This document shows, piece after piece, positions 26,563 through 35,666 of a stretch of 64,000 bases of DNA. The notes below the pieces were generated by a model. That model searched no databases. It was not told the origin of the DNA and was given only the letters and a program-made list of their open reading frames with translations. Location of the stretch: assembly GCF_963975345.1 (NCBI RefSeq), contig NZ_CAXBGE010000004.1, positions 212,679-276,678 of the forward strand, written 5' to 3'. A program made the position numbers and the translations under genes. This stretch comes from Maricaulis sp963975345. Its GTDB lineage: Bacteria; Pseudomonadota; Alphaproteobacteria; Caulobacterales; Maricaulaceae. The stretch's first letter is position 1. Each line of letters begins with the position of its first letter.

Positions 26563-28800
26563 TCAGGCCTCCATGTCAGAATTTAATTTGGGCGCAGTGT
26601 CATCAGCCAGCGGGAAGACCAGGCGGACAACGGCACCGCGTCCGCTCTCCGGCAGGCCGAGCTCGAGCCGGCCTTTATGGTCTTCCATCACGCGCTTGAC
26701 GATGGCCAGGCCGAGGCCCGTGCCCTTTTCGCGCGTGGTCATATAGGGTTCGGTCAAACGTTCGCGATTGGCAGTCGGCCAGCCGAGCCCGTTATCGCGC
26801 ACTTCGATAACGGCAAAGCCTTCCTCCTCGCGCAGCTCGACGCGGATCGTGCCGGGCTCGCCCCCGCCGGCATCGGCTTCGACCCGGGCGATGACGCTCT
26901 CGGAGGCATTCTTGAGGATATTGGCCATCGCCTGACTGGACAGACGTGCGTCGCACAAGGCGTAGATCGGGCTTTCCGGCCGCTTGAAACTGGTATCGAC
27001 CGTCGGTGAAGCCACCCGCCGGGCAAAGGTCGCGGCTTGGGTAAGCTCACCCATCTCTACCGGTTCGACTTTCGGTTCAGGCATGCGCGCGAAGGAGGAA
27101 AATTCGTCGACCATGCGGCCGATATCGCTCACCTGACGGATAATGGTGTCGGTGCAGCGGTCGAAGGTTTCGACATCGGAGACGATTTCCTTGCGGTATT
27201 TGCGCTTGATCCGCTCAGCAGAGAGCTGGATCGGGGTCAGCGGGTTCTTGATTTCGTGCGCGATCCGCCGCGCGACTTCGCGCCAGGCCGCATTGCGCTG
27301 GGCGGTGACGAGGCGGGTGACGTCGTCAAAAGTGATGATGAGACCAGCCTCTTCATCCATCGTCGCGCGCGCCGAGAGATAACGGACCTGTTCGTCGCCG
27401 CTATTGAGGTCGATCTGCGCCTCGGCGACATAGCCGGGCCGGCGACGCGCCTGTTCAACGATTTCACTGAGTTCCGGGGCGACATCTTCGAGCCGCGCGC
27501 CGACCAGATCATCCGTGCCCGGGCCGAGATGACCAACGGCGGAGCGATTGATAAGCCGGACCCGGTTTTCGCTGTCGACGCCGACCACGCCGGCGCTGAC
27601 CCCAGCCAGAACAGCTTCGATAAAGGCCCGTCTCTGCTCGGATTCTGCGTGCGAAGCGATCAGTTCACGGCGCTGGCTGCGCAATTGCCGCGTCATCCGG
27701 TTGAACGCACGGCCAAGCGCCGAGATCTCGTCATCCTCGCGGCCCATCTGGACGCGGGCGTCGAGGTCGCCCCGGCGCACCCGCTCGGCCGCTGAGACCA
27801 GACGGGAGATCGGCGTCACAACCCGCGTCGCCGCCGACAATGCCAGCCAGAGCGACCCGATCATGATCAGTGCCACCACTTCGGCGTAGAGCAGGAAGAA
27901 GACGACCCGCGCTTCACCTTCATGCTCGCGCACGGAGCGCAGCGATTCACTGGCATTCAGGATCTCGCGCCACAGGCTCATATCCATCTCACGCGAGACG
28001 TAGAGATAGGCGCCCTCATAATGTTCCAGCTTGAACAGCATGCGCATCGCATCGGCGCTGCCTTCGATGCCGGCGCGGTTGGCGAAGAGCGGCCCGGTCG
28101 TTCCGACACCGCCCTCGTCGGCGCCTTCATATAGGTCGGGCGTTGGCGGAATATAGACTTCGTTTGCGCGAAATTCGGTTTCCGCGAGCCGGGCACCGCG
28201 GGCGTCAACGATATAGGCGGCCGCCAGAAGCGAGCGTGCTACATAGTTGGAAAACACAGTGTTGTATTGGATCCGGCTGGAGGTGAAGAGCGTCGCGGCT
28301 TCTTCATTATCAATTGCGTTGACGAGCGCGGTCAGCCGCGTTCGCGTCACATTGGCCTCTTGGTAATAAACGTCCTGCGCGGTGCGAGACGCGGTCTCGA
28401 CAAAGCTGCTGACGCGCTCGCCGAACCAGTATTCGACACCGCGGGTCAGGATCAGTCCGAGAAAGAAGGCTGCGAAAATCGCCGGAGCTGTTGCTGCCAG
28501 GGAAAACAGACCGACAAAGCGCAAATGTAGCCGCGGCGCCGGCTCGCCAAAACGCCGTCCGCGCACCCGACGCCGCAAGCGGATGAAGACGATCGAGGCG
28601 AGCGCGATCAAGAGCAGAAGATTGCCGACCAGAATCGCCAGCGTCAGCCGGTCGCCCGGTTCGAGCACCGCTCCATCGCCCAGGATGGCGATCGATGTCA
28701 GGATCACAATCGCCAGTGATAGCAGGAAACCGATGCCGAAAAGCGCCGCCGAGCGTGGCGACACATTCTTGATCAATGGCGCTGACTGAGACGCTTTCAA
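26563..28800 (-). CDS. ntrY: NtrY sensor histidine kinase
   Basis: A membrane sensor kinase, 745 residues. Hydrophobic helices near the N-terminus flank a periplasmic loop; another helix leads into a HAMP domain (ATRVVTPISRLVSAAERVRRGDLDAR is its start region), then a PAS domain, the HisKA box (IAHEIKNPLTPI) and HATPase_c with N and G boxes (LKNASESV, DNGLGW, GTGLGLAIV). It phosphorylates NtrX, encoded directly downstream. Size and architecture are standard. Confidence 0.95.
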   Translation of the reverse strand: MKASQSAPLIKNVSPRSAALFGIGFLLSLAIVILTSIAILGDGAVLEPGDRLTLAILVGNLLLLIALASIVFIRLRRRVRGRRFGEPAPRLHLRFVGLFSLAATAPAIFAAFFLGLILTRGVEYWFGERVSSFVETASRTAQDVYYQEANVTRTRLTALVNAIDNEEAATLFTSSRIQYNTVFSNYVARSLLAAAYIVDARGARLAETEFRANEVYIPPTPDLYEGADEGGVGTTGPLFANRAGIEGSADAMRMLFKLEHYEGAYLYVSREMDMSLWREILNASESLRSVREHEGEARVVFFLLYAEVVALIMIGSLWLALSAATRVVTPISRLVSAAERVRRGDLDARVQMGREDDEISALGRAFNRMTRQLRSQRRELIASHAESEQRRAFIEAVLAGVSAGVVGVDSENRVRLINRSAVGHLGPGTDDLVGARLEDVAPELSEIVEQARRRPGYVAEAQIDLNSGDEQVRYLSARATMDEEAGLIITFDDVTRLVTAQRNAAWREVARRIAHEIKNPLTPIQLSAERIKRKYRKEIVSDVETFDRCTDTIIRQVSDIGRMVDEFSSFARMPEPKVEPVEMGELTQAATFARRVASPTVDTSFKRPESPIYALCDARLSSQAMANILKNASESVIARVEADAGGGEPGTIRVELREEEGFAVIEVRDNGLGWPTANRERLTEPYMTTREKGTGLGLAIVKRVMEDHKGRLELGLPESGRGAVVRLVFPLADDTAPKLNSDMEA

Positions 28801-28881
28801 CCGCTTTTCCTTTGGCCTGTTGCGGTATCATTGCCTCATTGTTGCATCAAATCAACACCTGCGCCGCAGCAGCCCCAAACC

Positions 28882-30138
28882 TCAGGAATCATTACCGAGT
28901 TCAGCCAAGCGACGCGCCAGTGTATTGCGGTTGAGACCGAGCAATTGGGCGGCGCGTGATCGATTGCCATCAGCACGTGCCAAGGCCTGTGCAAACAGGG
29001 CTCGATCCAGGGCGTCGATTGCCAGTTGGCGCGCATTCTTTTCAGTCAAGGCTGAACTGGCCAGGCTGGCGGCGCGGTCGGCCAATTGACCGGGCCGTTC
29101 GGCGGTGTCGGTCTGGATGGCGCGGGATACATCGTCGGGCGCGGCGAGGCGGCCGCGGGTCGCAAGTGTCAGTCGTGACAGGACTGAGCGCAGTTCAGCG
29201 ACATTACCTGGCCAAGCGGCGCTTTCGATCAGGGTCAGTGCCGCCGGCGCGAGCTGCAGCAGGGGTTGGCGGTCCCGCTGCGCGAACTCGGCGAGGAAGG
29301 TTTCGCACAGGGCGGCGATGTCGCTGCGTCGTTCACGCAAGGGTGGGACGGTGATCACGCATTCCGACAGGCGCGCCAGCAGGCGGGCGTCGAGGCCTTG
29401 TCTGACTGGAGTGGAGACGGTTGCGATCACCCGGCCGGGTCCGGCATCGAGGGCGTCGCGGGCGGCGTTTTGTTGTTGGGTGCTCCATTCATCGAGATGC
29501 AGCCACAGCGCCTGAACCGACGATGCGGTCGAGGCGAAAACCTCCTGGATTGAATGGGATGGTGTGATCAGTACAACAGGCTCGCTAGATGCCTGCCGGG
29601 CCCGTATTAGAGCATCGGCCGCCTGCCGTTTGCCTGCTCCTGGCTCACCGTTAATCACCACATGCGCGCGACTGGTCGCGGCGCGGGCGATGGATTTGAA
29701 GGTCGATTGCATCGCCGCCGACTGACCGATGAAGCCGCTCGGCTCGGCCGCTGACTTTTCCGGACGCCGGATCGAAACCTCACCGAGCGCCGCCGCGACG
29801 CTGACGAGCATCTGATCGAGATCGAAGGGTTTGGGCAGATATTCATAGACGCCGCCCTTCTCGGCATCGATCGCGGTGCTCGCCGTGGTCTGGGCGCTCA
29901 TGACGATGACCGGCAGTTCGGCGCGTAGGCGTTTGACCATTGCGATGCTGTCGAGGAAGCTGGCGCCGTCGAGCAGGACATCGGCGAGCAGGAGATCACC
30001 CTCGCCGGTGCGGACCCAGTTGAGGACGGCATCAATCGAGGCCGTCGCCCGCACCTGATAGCCGGCCGAACTCAGCGCCCGCGACAGGATCAGCTTCAGG
30101 CTCTCATCATCTTCGAGCAACAGGATGCGCGCACTCAT
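28882..30138 (-). CDS. ntrC: NtrC-type response regulator with degenerate AAA+ domain
   Basis: Nitrogen regulation response regulator, 418 residues, about 50 shorter than usual NtrC. The receiver is intact (LLLEDDES, acceptor Asp in LLADVLLDG, Lys in LPKPFDLD). The Walker A is altered (GEPGAGKRQ). The L1 loop with GAFTGA is entirely missing, Walker B is LWLHLDEW instead of LFLDE, and sensor-1 is weak. The C-terminal Fis helix-turn-helix is well preserved (NRSRAAQLLGLNRNTLARRL). It probably binds DNA but cannot drive sigma-54 in the normal way. The ATG at 30138 overlaps the ntrB stop; an upstream in-frame start at 30198 lies inside ntrB. Confidence 0.9.
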   Translation of the reverse strand: MSARILLLEDDESLKLILSRALSSAGYQVRATASIDAVLNWVRTGEGDLLLADVLLDGASFLDSIAMVKRLRAELPVIVMSAQTTASTAIDAEKGGVYEYLPKPFDLDQMLVSVAAALGEVSIRRPEKSAAEPSGFIGQSAAMQSTFKSIARAATSRAHVVINGEPGAGKRQAADALIRARQASSEPVVLITPSHSIQEVFASTASSVQALWLHLDEWSTQQQNAARDALDAGPGRVIATVSTPVRQGLDARLLARLSECVITVPPLRERRSDIAALCETFLAEFAQRDRQPLLQLAPAALTLIESAAWPGNVAELRSVLSRLTLATRGRLAAPDDVSRAIQTDTAERPGQLADRAASLASSALTEKNARQLAIDALDRALFAQALARADGNRSRAAQLLGLNRNTLARRLAELGNDS

Positions 30139-31190
30139 CTCGGCCCCTCCGTCAAAACCGGCAGCCGCAAATTGAAGCGTGTGCGCCCCGGTTCGCAATC
30201 ATAATCGAGCTGACCGTCATGCAGGGCGATGATCCGCGCCGAAAACGCCAGACCAAGGCCTTCGCCAGCGGGCTTGGTCGTTACGAAGGGGGTGAAGATG
30301 CCGGCCCCGATCGTCTCCGGCACCCCGGCGCCATTATCCGTCACGCAGAGCACAAGCGGGGTGGCGACGTCGCCATTGCGGCTGCGGGGGCCGGTGTCGA
30401 AACGGGTCGAGACGGTGATGGAGGGCTCACGGTGTCCGGCGACAGCATCGAGGGCGTTCTGCAACAGATTAACCACGGTCTGATGCAGCAGGTCGGCATT
30501 GCCACAAGCGTCAGGCAGCGAGGGATCGAAGCCGTGCTTGATGATGCCTCCATGGGCTGGATTTGCGCGCGTTACGCTTTCAATGGCGTTGACCGCCAGC
30601 CGGTTGAGATTGACCGGCGCTGGCGAGCCAATCTGGATATCGCCGACGCCGCTCCAGTGATCGGCCAAACGGGTGATGCGGTCGACATCATGCACGATGA
30701 GCCGCGCCATCTCGCCCGCAGCATGCCGGTCATCCTCGCGAGCGATCAACTGGGCCGCACCACGAATGCTGGCGAGCGGGTTTTTCAACTCATGCGCCAA
30801 CATGCGGCCAAAACCGAGCGCCGCAGCCTGCGAAGCGCGCGGGCTAGGCTCACTATGCGGTAGGATGGACAGTGTCACGGTTTCAAAATCCTCGGCCCAG
30901 CGCGCATGCAGATCACTGACACCGCCCTGCCCGAGCGCCTCACCCATGGCGACCACGGTGCGCCGAGTGGCGACGGCCTGTTCGACGCAATCGAGCAAAC
31001 GGGCACTGCGCGGCGAGGCTTGGCGCAGGTCGGTGCGTTGCAGGGTGCGCAAGGACAGGCCGAACCATTCCTGCGCCTGCAGATTGGCCCAGACCAGCTT
31101 GGCGTCGACGGTAAAGACGAAAACCGGGATTGCGGCCTGCTCGGCGGCACACAGCGCCCAGTCGGTCGCGGTCCGCACCGGGTCTGTCAT
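30135..31190 (-). CDS. ntrB: NtrB nitrogen sensor histidine kinase
   Basis: A soluble histidine kinase/phosphatase of the PII-NtrB-NtrC nitrogen pathway, 351 residues. An N-terminal PAS-like domain is followed by the H box LAHELKNPLASIRGAAQL and an ATPase domain with VNLLQNALDAV, DNGAGVP and GEGLGLAFS. The ATG at 31190 (MTDPVRTATDW) overlaps the dusB stop by four bases; longer in-frame versions run inside dusB. The dusB-ntrB-ntrC order is conserved in alphaproteobacteria. Confidence 0.95.
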   Translation of the reverse strand: MTDPVRTATDWALCAAEQAAIPVFVFTVDAKLVWANLQAQEWFGLSLRTLQRTDLRQASPRSARLLDCVEQAVATRRTVVAMGEALGQGGVSDLHARWAEDFETVTLSILPHSEPSPRASQAAALGFGRMLAHELKNPLASIRGAAQLIAREDDRHAAGEMARLIVHDVDRITRLADHWSGVGDIQIGSPAPVNLNRLAVNAIESVTRANPAHGGIIKHGFDPSLPDACGNADLLHQTVVNLLQNALDAVAGHREPSITVSTRFDTGPRSRNGDVATPLVLCVTDNGAGVPETIGAGIFTPFVTTKPAGEGLGLAFSARIIALHDGQLDYDCEPGRTRFNLRLPVLTEGPR

Positions 31191-32203
31191 GCCGCAATCC
31201 GCCGGTCGGGCTGGTACTCCAGCAAACTGTCGAGCGCTGTGTGGACGGCGGCTGGATCCTTGGAGCGGCACAGCACATCGCGCGCAGCGGCCAGCACGTC
31301 GGGCGGAACATGTCCGCCATCGAGCTCGAGGAAGGAGGCGAAATGCTTGCGCATCATGCGGATGCCGAGTGCTTCGCCATAAAAGCCATAGGCTTCGGCG
31401 GCCTGATCGCTCAGGGCGGCAATCTTGTCATTCCAGGGCGTGACCGGCATGACGCCGGTAACCAGCCCGGCGCCGATCTCGCCAACCAGCCAGGGCCGTC
31501 CCTGGGCTGCCCGCCCGATCATCACGCCATCAGCGCCGGAAAGATCCAGCGCTGCGCGCGCCTGATCCAAAGTCGCGATATCGCCATTGACCAGCAGTGG
31601 CACATCAACCGTCTCGCGCACGGCGCGGATCGCGGCCCAGTCGGCTGTGCCGGTATAGAATTGCTGCCGGGTGCGGCCATGCACCGTGATCATCGCAATG
31701 CCGGCATCAACGGCGCGGCGCGCCAGTTCTGGTGCGTTGAGACAATCATGATCCCAGCCAAGGCGCATTTTCAGCGTCACCGGGATCGTCACGGCGGCCA
31801 AGGTCGCCTCGATCAAGGTCATCGCGTGGTCGAGATCGCGCATCAGGGCCGAGCCGGACAGGCCCTTGGTCACTTGGCGTGCCGGGCAACCCATATTGAT
31901 ATCGACGATGTCGGCGCCGGCAGCCTGGGCAATGCGCGCGCCTTCGGCCATCCACTCGGCCTGGCGCCCGGCCAGCTGGATCACGCGCGGGGCGAGGCTG
32001 GCATCGGCGGCGGCCTTGCGCACCATATCGATGCGCCCACGCGCCAGAGCGTCACTGGCCACCATTTCAGACACCACCATGCCGGCGCCGAAACGCTGGG
32101 CCAGACGGCGAAATGGCAGATCGGTGACGCCGGACATGGGTGCCAGCACCGCGGGAATCGCGATCTCGTGGGGGCCGATGAAGAAACTCATGCGTCTGGA
32201 CAA
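31187..32203 (-). CDS. dusB: tRNA-dihydrouridine synthase
   Basis: An FMN-dependent TIM-barrel enzyme reducing uridine to dihydrouridine in tRNA D-loops (NifR3/DusB class). It shows LAPMSGVTDLPFRRL, the catalytic Cys in INMGCPARQV and the phosphate-binding region GDIATLDQA..GADGVMIGRAA. The length of 338 residues is normal. The start may be the ATG at 32203 or the one at 32191 (MSFFIGPHEI). It is divergent from ispDF and first in the dusB-ntrB-ntrC series. Confidence 0.95.
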   Translation of the reverse strand: MSRRMSFFIGPHEIAIPAVLAPMSGVTDLPFRRLAQRFGAGMVVSEMVASDALARGRIDMVRKAAADASLAPRVIQLAGRQAEWMAEGARIAQAAGADIVDINMGCPARQVTKGLSGSALMRDLDHAMTLIEATLAAVTIPVTLKMRLGWDHDCLNAPELARRAVDAGIAMITVHGRTRQQFYTGTADWAAIRAVRETVDVPLLVNGDIATLDQARAALDLSGADGVMIGRAAQGRPWLVGEIGAGLVTGVMPVTPWNDKIAALSDQAAEAYGFYGEALGIRMMRKHFASFLELDGGHVPPDVLAAARDVLCRSKDPAAVHTALDSLLEYQPDRRIAA

Positions 32204-32275
32204 TTCAACCGGTTGCAGCGTAAGCCGGGCAAGCTAGCGATCTTGCTGCGCTGCGGCAATGGACGAGGCCTGTAT

Positions 32276-33430
32276 ATGAAAATCGGTGCGATCATCGTTG
32301 CGGCCGGACGCGGCACCCGGGCGGGCGGGGAAATTCCCAAACAGTATCGCGAGATCGGCGGACGCCCGGTGCTGGCGCGAACGCTGGAGGCTTTCCTGTC
32401 GCATCCGGCGATCGGACCCGTCGTCGTTGTGATCGGTGCGGAAGATGATCAACGATTTGAAGCCCTTGCCCCGCGCCTGTCCGGCCCGGTCGAGACCGTG
32501 ACGGGTGGTGCGACGCGCACGGCTTCGGTGTGGGCGGGCCTGCAGGCGCTGGGAGAACATTGCCCCGACGCCGTGATGATCCATGATGCGGCGCGGCCCT
32601 TCATCAGCGCCGCCCTGATTGGCCGCATCGCCGAAGCCCTGGAATCCCAAAAGGCCGTCATTCCGGTCGTGGCCAGCGTCGATGCAATGATTCAACAGGA
32701 TGGCGCGGGACGGATAATCGCGGCGGTCGACCGCGCGTTTTATGCCGGAGCGCAAACACCCCAGGCTTTTCACTACGCGCCCTTGATGTCGGCCTATGGC
32801 GCTCTCGGCGAGACCACCCTGCCCGATGATGCCGCCGTCGCCTTGCGCGCCGGCCTGCAGGTGCAGACGATTGCCGGTGAGAGCGGCAATTTCAAACTGA
32901 CTACTCTGGATGATTTTGCACGGGCGGAAGCGATGCTGGGAACAGAAACGTCAATCACCGTGACCGGCCAAGGCTTTGATGTTCACCGGCTTGAAGCGGC
33001 ACCATCCATGATGCTCTGCGGCGTCGAAATCCGTGACGGGCTGGGCCTGGTCGGGCATTCCGACGCCGATGTTGGCCTGCATGCCTTGACCGACGCCATT
33101 CTCGGCGCGGCGGGCATGGGCGATATTGGCCAGCATTTCAGTCCGAACGATGCGCGCTGGAAAGGCGCGGCCTCGCATCAATTCGTCAGTCATGCACTTG
33201 AATTACTGCAACAATCCGGCGGCATTCTGCTGCATGCCGACATCACGCTGATCGGGGAACGCCCCAAGGTCGGCCCGCACCGCGACGCGATGCGACAGCG
33301 CGTCGCCGAGCTATTGGGTCTCGATCCCAAGCGGGTCAATATCAAGGCGACGACGACCGAGGGGCTCGGCTTTACCGGCCGCGGTGAAGGTCTGGCGGCC
33401 CAGGCGGTCGTGACAGCAAGGATAGCATGA
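32276..33430 (+). CDS. ispDF: Bifunctional IspD/IspF (MEP isoprenoid pathway)
   Basis: A fused enzyme, 384 residues. The N-terminal part is 2-C-methyl-D-erythritol 4-phosphate cytidylyltransferase (AAGRGTRAGGEIPKQY; residues 1-225). The C-terminal part is MECDP synthase with zinc ligands in GFDVHRLE, GHSDADVGLHAL and the ATTTEGLGFTGR signature. The fusion is common in alphaproteobacteria. The ATG at 32276 (MKIGAIIVAAGRG) is clear; the frame stays open far upstream but there reads antisense to dusB. Its stop overlaps the cinA start. Confidence 0.96.
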   Translation: MKIGAIIVAAGRGTRAGGEIPKQYREIGGRPVLARTLEAFLSHPAIGPVVVVIGAEDDQRFEALAPRLSGPVETVTGGATRTASVWAGLQALGEHCPDAVMIHDAARPFISAALIGRIAEALESQKAVIPVVASVDAMIQQDGAGRIIAAVDRAFYAGAQTPQAFHYAPLMSAYGALGETTLPDDAAVALRAGLQVQTIAGESGNFKLTTLDDFARAEAMLGTETSITVTGQGFDVHRLEAAPSMMLCGVEIRDGLGLVGHSDADVGLHALTDAILGAAGMGDIGQHFSPNDARWKGAASHQFVSHALELLQQSGGILLHADITLIGERPKVGPHRDAMRQRVAELLGLDPKRVNIKATTTEGLGFTGRGEGLAAQAVVTARIA

Positions 33431-33933
33431 TGTTTTCACAGCAATTAACTGAAAACGCGGAACGATTCCTTGACCACGCCCGTACCGCCGGGGTCATGGC
33501 CGCGAGCGCGGAGAGCTGTACCGGCGGGCTGATTGGCGCGCTGATCACCAGTATCGCCGGAGCCTCCGACGTCTATGAGCGTGGCTTCATCACCTACACC
33601 AATGAGGCCAAGAGCGAGCTGCTCGGCATTCCGGCCGCGATCATCCAGGCCAATGGCGCCGTCTCGGCTGAGATCGCCAAGCGAATGGCGGTGCAATGCC
33701 TGTTGAAATCAAACGCCGATATCGCGATCTCGGTGACCGGGATTGCCGGCCCCGGCAGCGACAGCCACAAACCGGCCGGCCTGGTCTATTTCGGTCTTGC
33801 TGTTCGCGACCATCCGGTGCGCGTCGTCTGCAAGCGCTTTGGCGATCGTGGCCGCAATGAAGTCCGGCTCGCAGCAGTCGAAACGGCGCTGGATCTATTG
33901 AGTGAGGGCGTCGATCTCATCGCGCAGCGCTAG
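33427..33933 (+). CDS. CinA C-terminal domain nicotinamide-nucleotide amidohydrolase
   Basis: A stand-alone 168-residue CinA/PncC-type deamidase that converts NMN to nicotinate mononucleotide in pyridine nucleotide recycling. The motifs SAESCTGGLIGALIT, ERGFITYTNEAK and TGIAGPGSD are diagnostic. It is coupled to ispDF by an ATGA overlap. Its last 39 bp overlap the convergent coq10-like gene on the opposite strand. Confidence 0.93.
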   Translation: MMFSQQLTENAERFLDHARTAGVMAASAESCTGGLIGALITSIAGASDVYERGFITYTNEAKSELLGIPAAIIQANGAVSAEIAKRMAVQCLLKSNADIAISVTGIAGPGSDSHKPAGLVYFGLAVRDHPVRVVCKRFGDRGRNEVRLAAVETALDLLSEGVDLIAQR

Positions 33934-34398
33934 CGCCGGATCGCCGGTGATAGCGAAGCGCCGATTGGCCTCGTCGGAAAAGCGTTTGACCAGAATATGG
34001 GCGGCACGCTCGCGCTGGCTGTCGAGCAGCATTTGCAGAACGATATTCCTGAACGCCGCCTTGATGTGAAATTTCACCAGGGTTGAGCCGTCGGAGAGTG
34101 GATCAAAGCGCCAGCTGTTCTCCAGCACCCGGAAGGGGCCGGAGACGAAGCTGACATCAATCGTGCGCGCATCGGCATCTGCCCTCACCGCGCTGGTGAA
34201 ACGTTCGGTGACGAATTTATAGCGGATCCGGGCCTCGGCGGTCAGTTGGGTGACGGCACCGTCCTTCTTTTCCTTCACAACCCGCATCGCGGTGATCTGA
34301 TGGATAAAGTCTGGATAGCGCCGGACGTCCGAAACCAGCTCGAACAGATCGTCGGCATCATGATAGAGCCGCAGCGTCTCGGTCAGGACGACCGTCAC
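33895..34398 (-). CDS. COQ10/RatA-type START-domain ubiquinone-binding protein
   Basis: A 167-residue START-fold (polyketide cyclase/COQ10) protein. The N-terminal YHDADDLFELVSDVRRYPDF and the central FRVLENSWRF match the COQ10/YfjG group, which binds ubiquinone and assists respiratory function; E. coli RatA also inhibits ribosome assembly. It is downstream of lipA with a 4-base overlap, the standard alphaproteobacterial order, favouring the quinone role. The 39-bp antisense overlap with the cinA-type gene is unusual but both proteins look complete. Confidence 0.9.
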   Translation of the reverse strand: MTVVLTETLRLYHDADDLFELVSDVRRYPDFIHQITAMRVVKEKKDGAVTQLTAEARIRYKFVTERFTSAVRADADARTIDVSFVSGPFRVLENSWRFDPLSDGSTLVKFHIKAAFRNIVLQMLLDSQRERAAHILVKRFSDEANRRFAITGDPALALRDEIDALTQ

Positions 34399-35411
34399 AC
34401 GCGCCCCTGGGCAAGAGCGGCATTGCGGGCGGCACGCAGGCGGGCGAAGTCATCGCCGGCATGATAGCTGGAGCGCGTCAGCGGTGTCGCCGAGACCATC
34501 AGGAAGCCCTTGGCGCGGGCGATGGTCTCATAGGCCTTGAACTCGTCGGGCGTGACGAAGCGTTCAACGGCGGCGTGTTTCCGCGTTGGCTGCAGATATT
34601 GGCCGATGGTGAGGAAATCGATCCCGGCCGAGCGCATATCATCCATCACCTGCATGACCTCTTCCTTGCCCTCGCCGAGCCCGACCATGATGCCGGATTT
34701 GGTGAATTGCTCCGGATCGCGTTCCTTGACGCGCTCCAGTAGCCGCAGGGAATGGAAATAGCGCGCACCGGGCCGGATCGACAGATAGAGCCGCGGTACG
34801 GTTTCCAGATTATGGTTGAAGACGTCCGGGCGCGCATCGATCACCGCTTCGGCGGCACCGGGTTTGCGCAGAAAATCGGGGGTGAGGATCTCGATGGTTG
34901 TGCCGGGCGCTGCGCTGCGGATCGCCTCGATCACATCGACGAAATGTTGCGCACCGCCATCGGCGAGATCATCGCGGTCGACCGAGGTGATGACGACATG
35001 CTTCAGCCCCATCTTGGCGACGGCTTCGGCGACACGGCGGGGCTCGTCATGATCGACCGGCCCGGGCAGACCGGTTTTGACATTGCAGAAGGAACAGGCG
35101 CGGGTGCAGGTATCGCCGAGCACCATAAAGGTGGCGTGTTTCTGCTCCCAGCACTCGCCGATATTGGGACAGCCCGCCTCTTGGCAGACCGTGACGAGCG
35201 CGCCCTCAGTGACGATCTTCTGGGTCTCGGAGAACACTTTGCCGATTGGCGCGCGAACACGGATCCAGTCCGGCTTGCGCAGCACAGGCGTATCGGCGCG
35301 CTTTTGCTTCTCTGGATGCCGCGCAGCGCGTGTTTCCGAAGCGGTGGCGGCGGCGGTGGATGCAGCGCCGGACGAAGCGGTAGTGTCGATCAGATTGGCC
35401 ATGTCCGCCAT
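34395..35411 (-). CDS. lipA: Lipoyl synthase
   Basis: A radical-SAM enzyme inserting two sulfurs into octanoyl-protein to form lipoate, needed by the PDH subunits encoded nearby. The auxiliary cluster CQEAGCPNIGEC and the radical-SAM CTRACSFC motif are intact, and the C-terminal RSSYHAG supplies the auxiliary-cluster serine. The N-terminus has an extra Ala/Thr-rich stretch before KPDWIRVRAP; the start is at 35411 or the ATG at 35402. It is divergent from the diguanylate cyclase gene. Confidence 0.96.
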   Translation of the reverse strand: MADMANLIDTTASSGAASTAAATASETRAARHPEKQKRADTPVLRKPDWIRVRAPIGKVFSETQKIVTEGALVTVCQEAGCPNIGECWEQKHATFMVLGDTCTRACSFCNVKTGLPGPVDHDEPRRVAEAVAKMGLKHVVITSVDRDDLADGGAQHFVDVIEAIRSAAPGTTIEILTPDFLRKPGAAEAVIDARPDVFNHNLETVPRLYLSIRPGARYFHSLRLLERVKERDPEQFTKSGIMVGLGEGKEEVMQVMDDMRSAGIDFLTIGQYLQPTRKHAAVERFVTPDEFKAYETIARAKGFLMVSATPLTRSSYHAGDDFARLRAARNAALAQGRV

Positions 35412-35480
35412 GTAAGCCGGAGCGCCGGAGGGATCAAGCTGGCGCTGCGGTTTGAGGGGGCCGTTCCTTCTTCCCCGGGC

Positions 35481-35507
35481 GTCGGGAAGAAAGCATGGCT
35501 TCCCGAC
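35481..35507. other. Hairpin in the lipA/cyclase divergent region
   Basis: A perfect 9-bp inverted repeat (GTCGGGAAG ... CTTCCCGAC) with a 9-base loop lies in the 255-bp divergent intergenic region, about 70-95 bp upstream of the lipA start. It could be an operator or a structured leader; no U-tract follows. No other element was recognised in 35412-35666. Confidence 0.35.
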
Positions 35508-35666
35508 CAGCCCTCGCCATTATCATGCGAAAGCGTCGAACCAGCGATAACAACCCCAAGCCGCATTAGAATCAAGATTGCAATTTGTGCTAGTTCCTCA
35601 ATAGCTTGAGCGAAAGTTTCGGCATTTCGGACACGGCCTCTTCACGTTTCCATGCCAGTTTGAAGC

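Noticed and set aside
31130..32275. Upstream extension of the ispDF frame through dusB
   Set aside because: The extension reads antisense to dusB and has no IspD homology; the ATG at 32276 fits the family start exactly.
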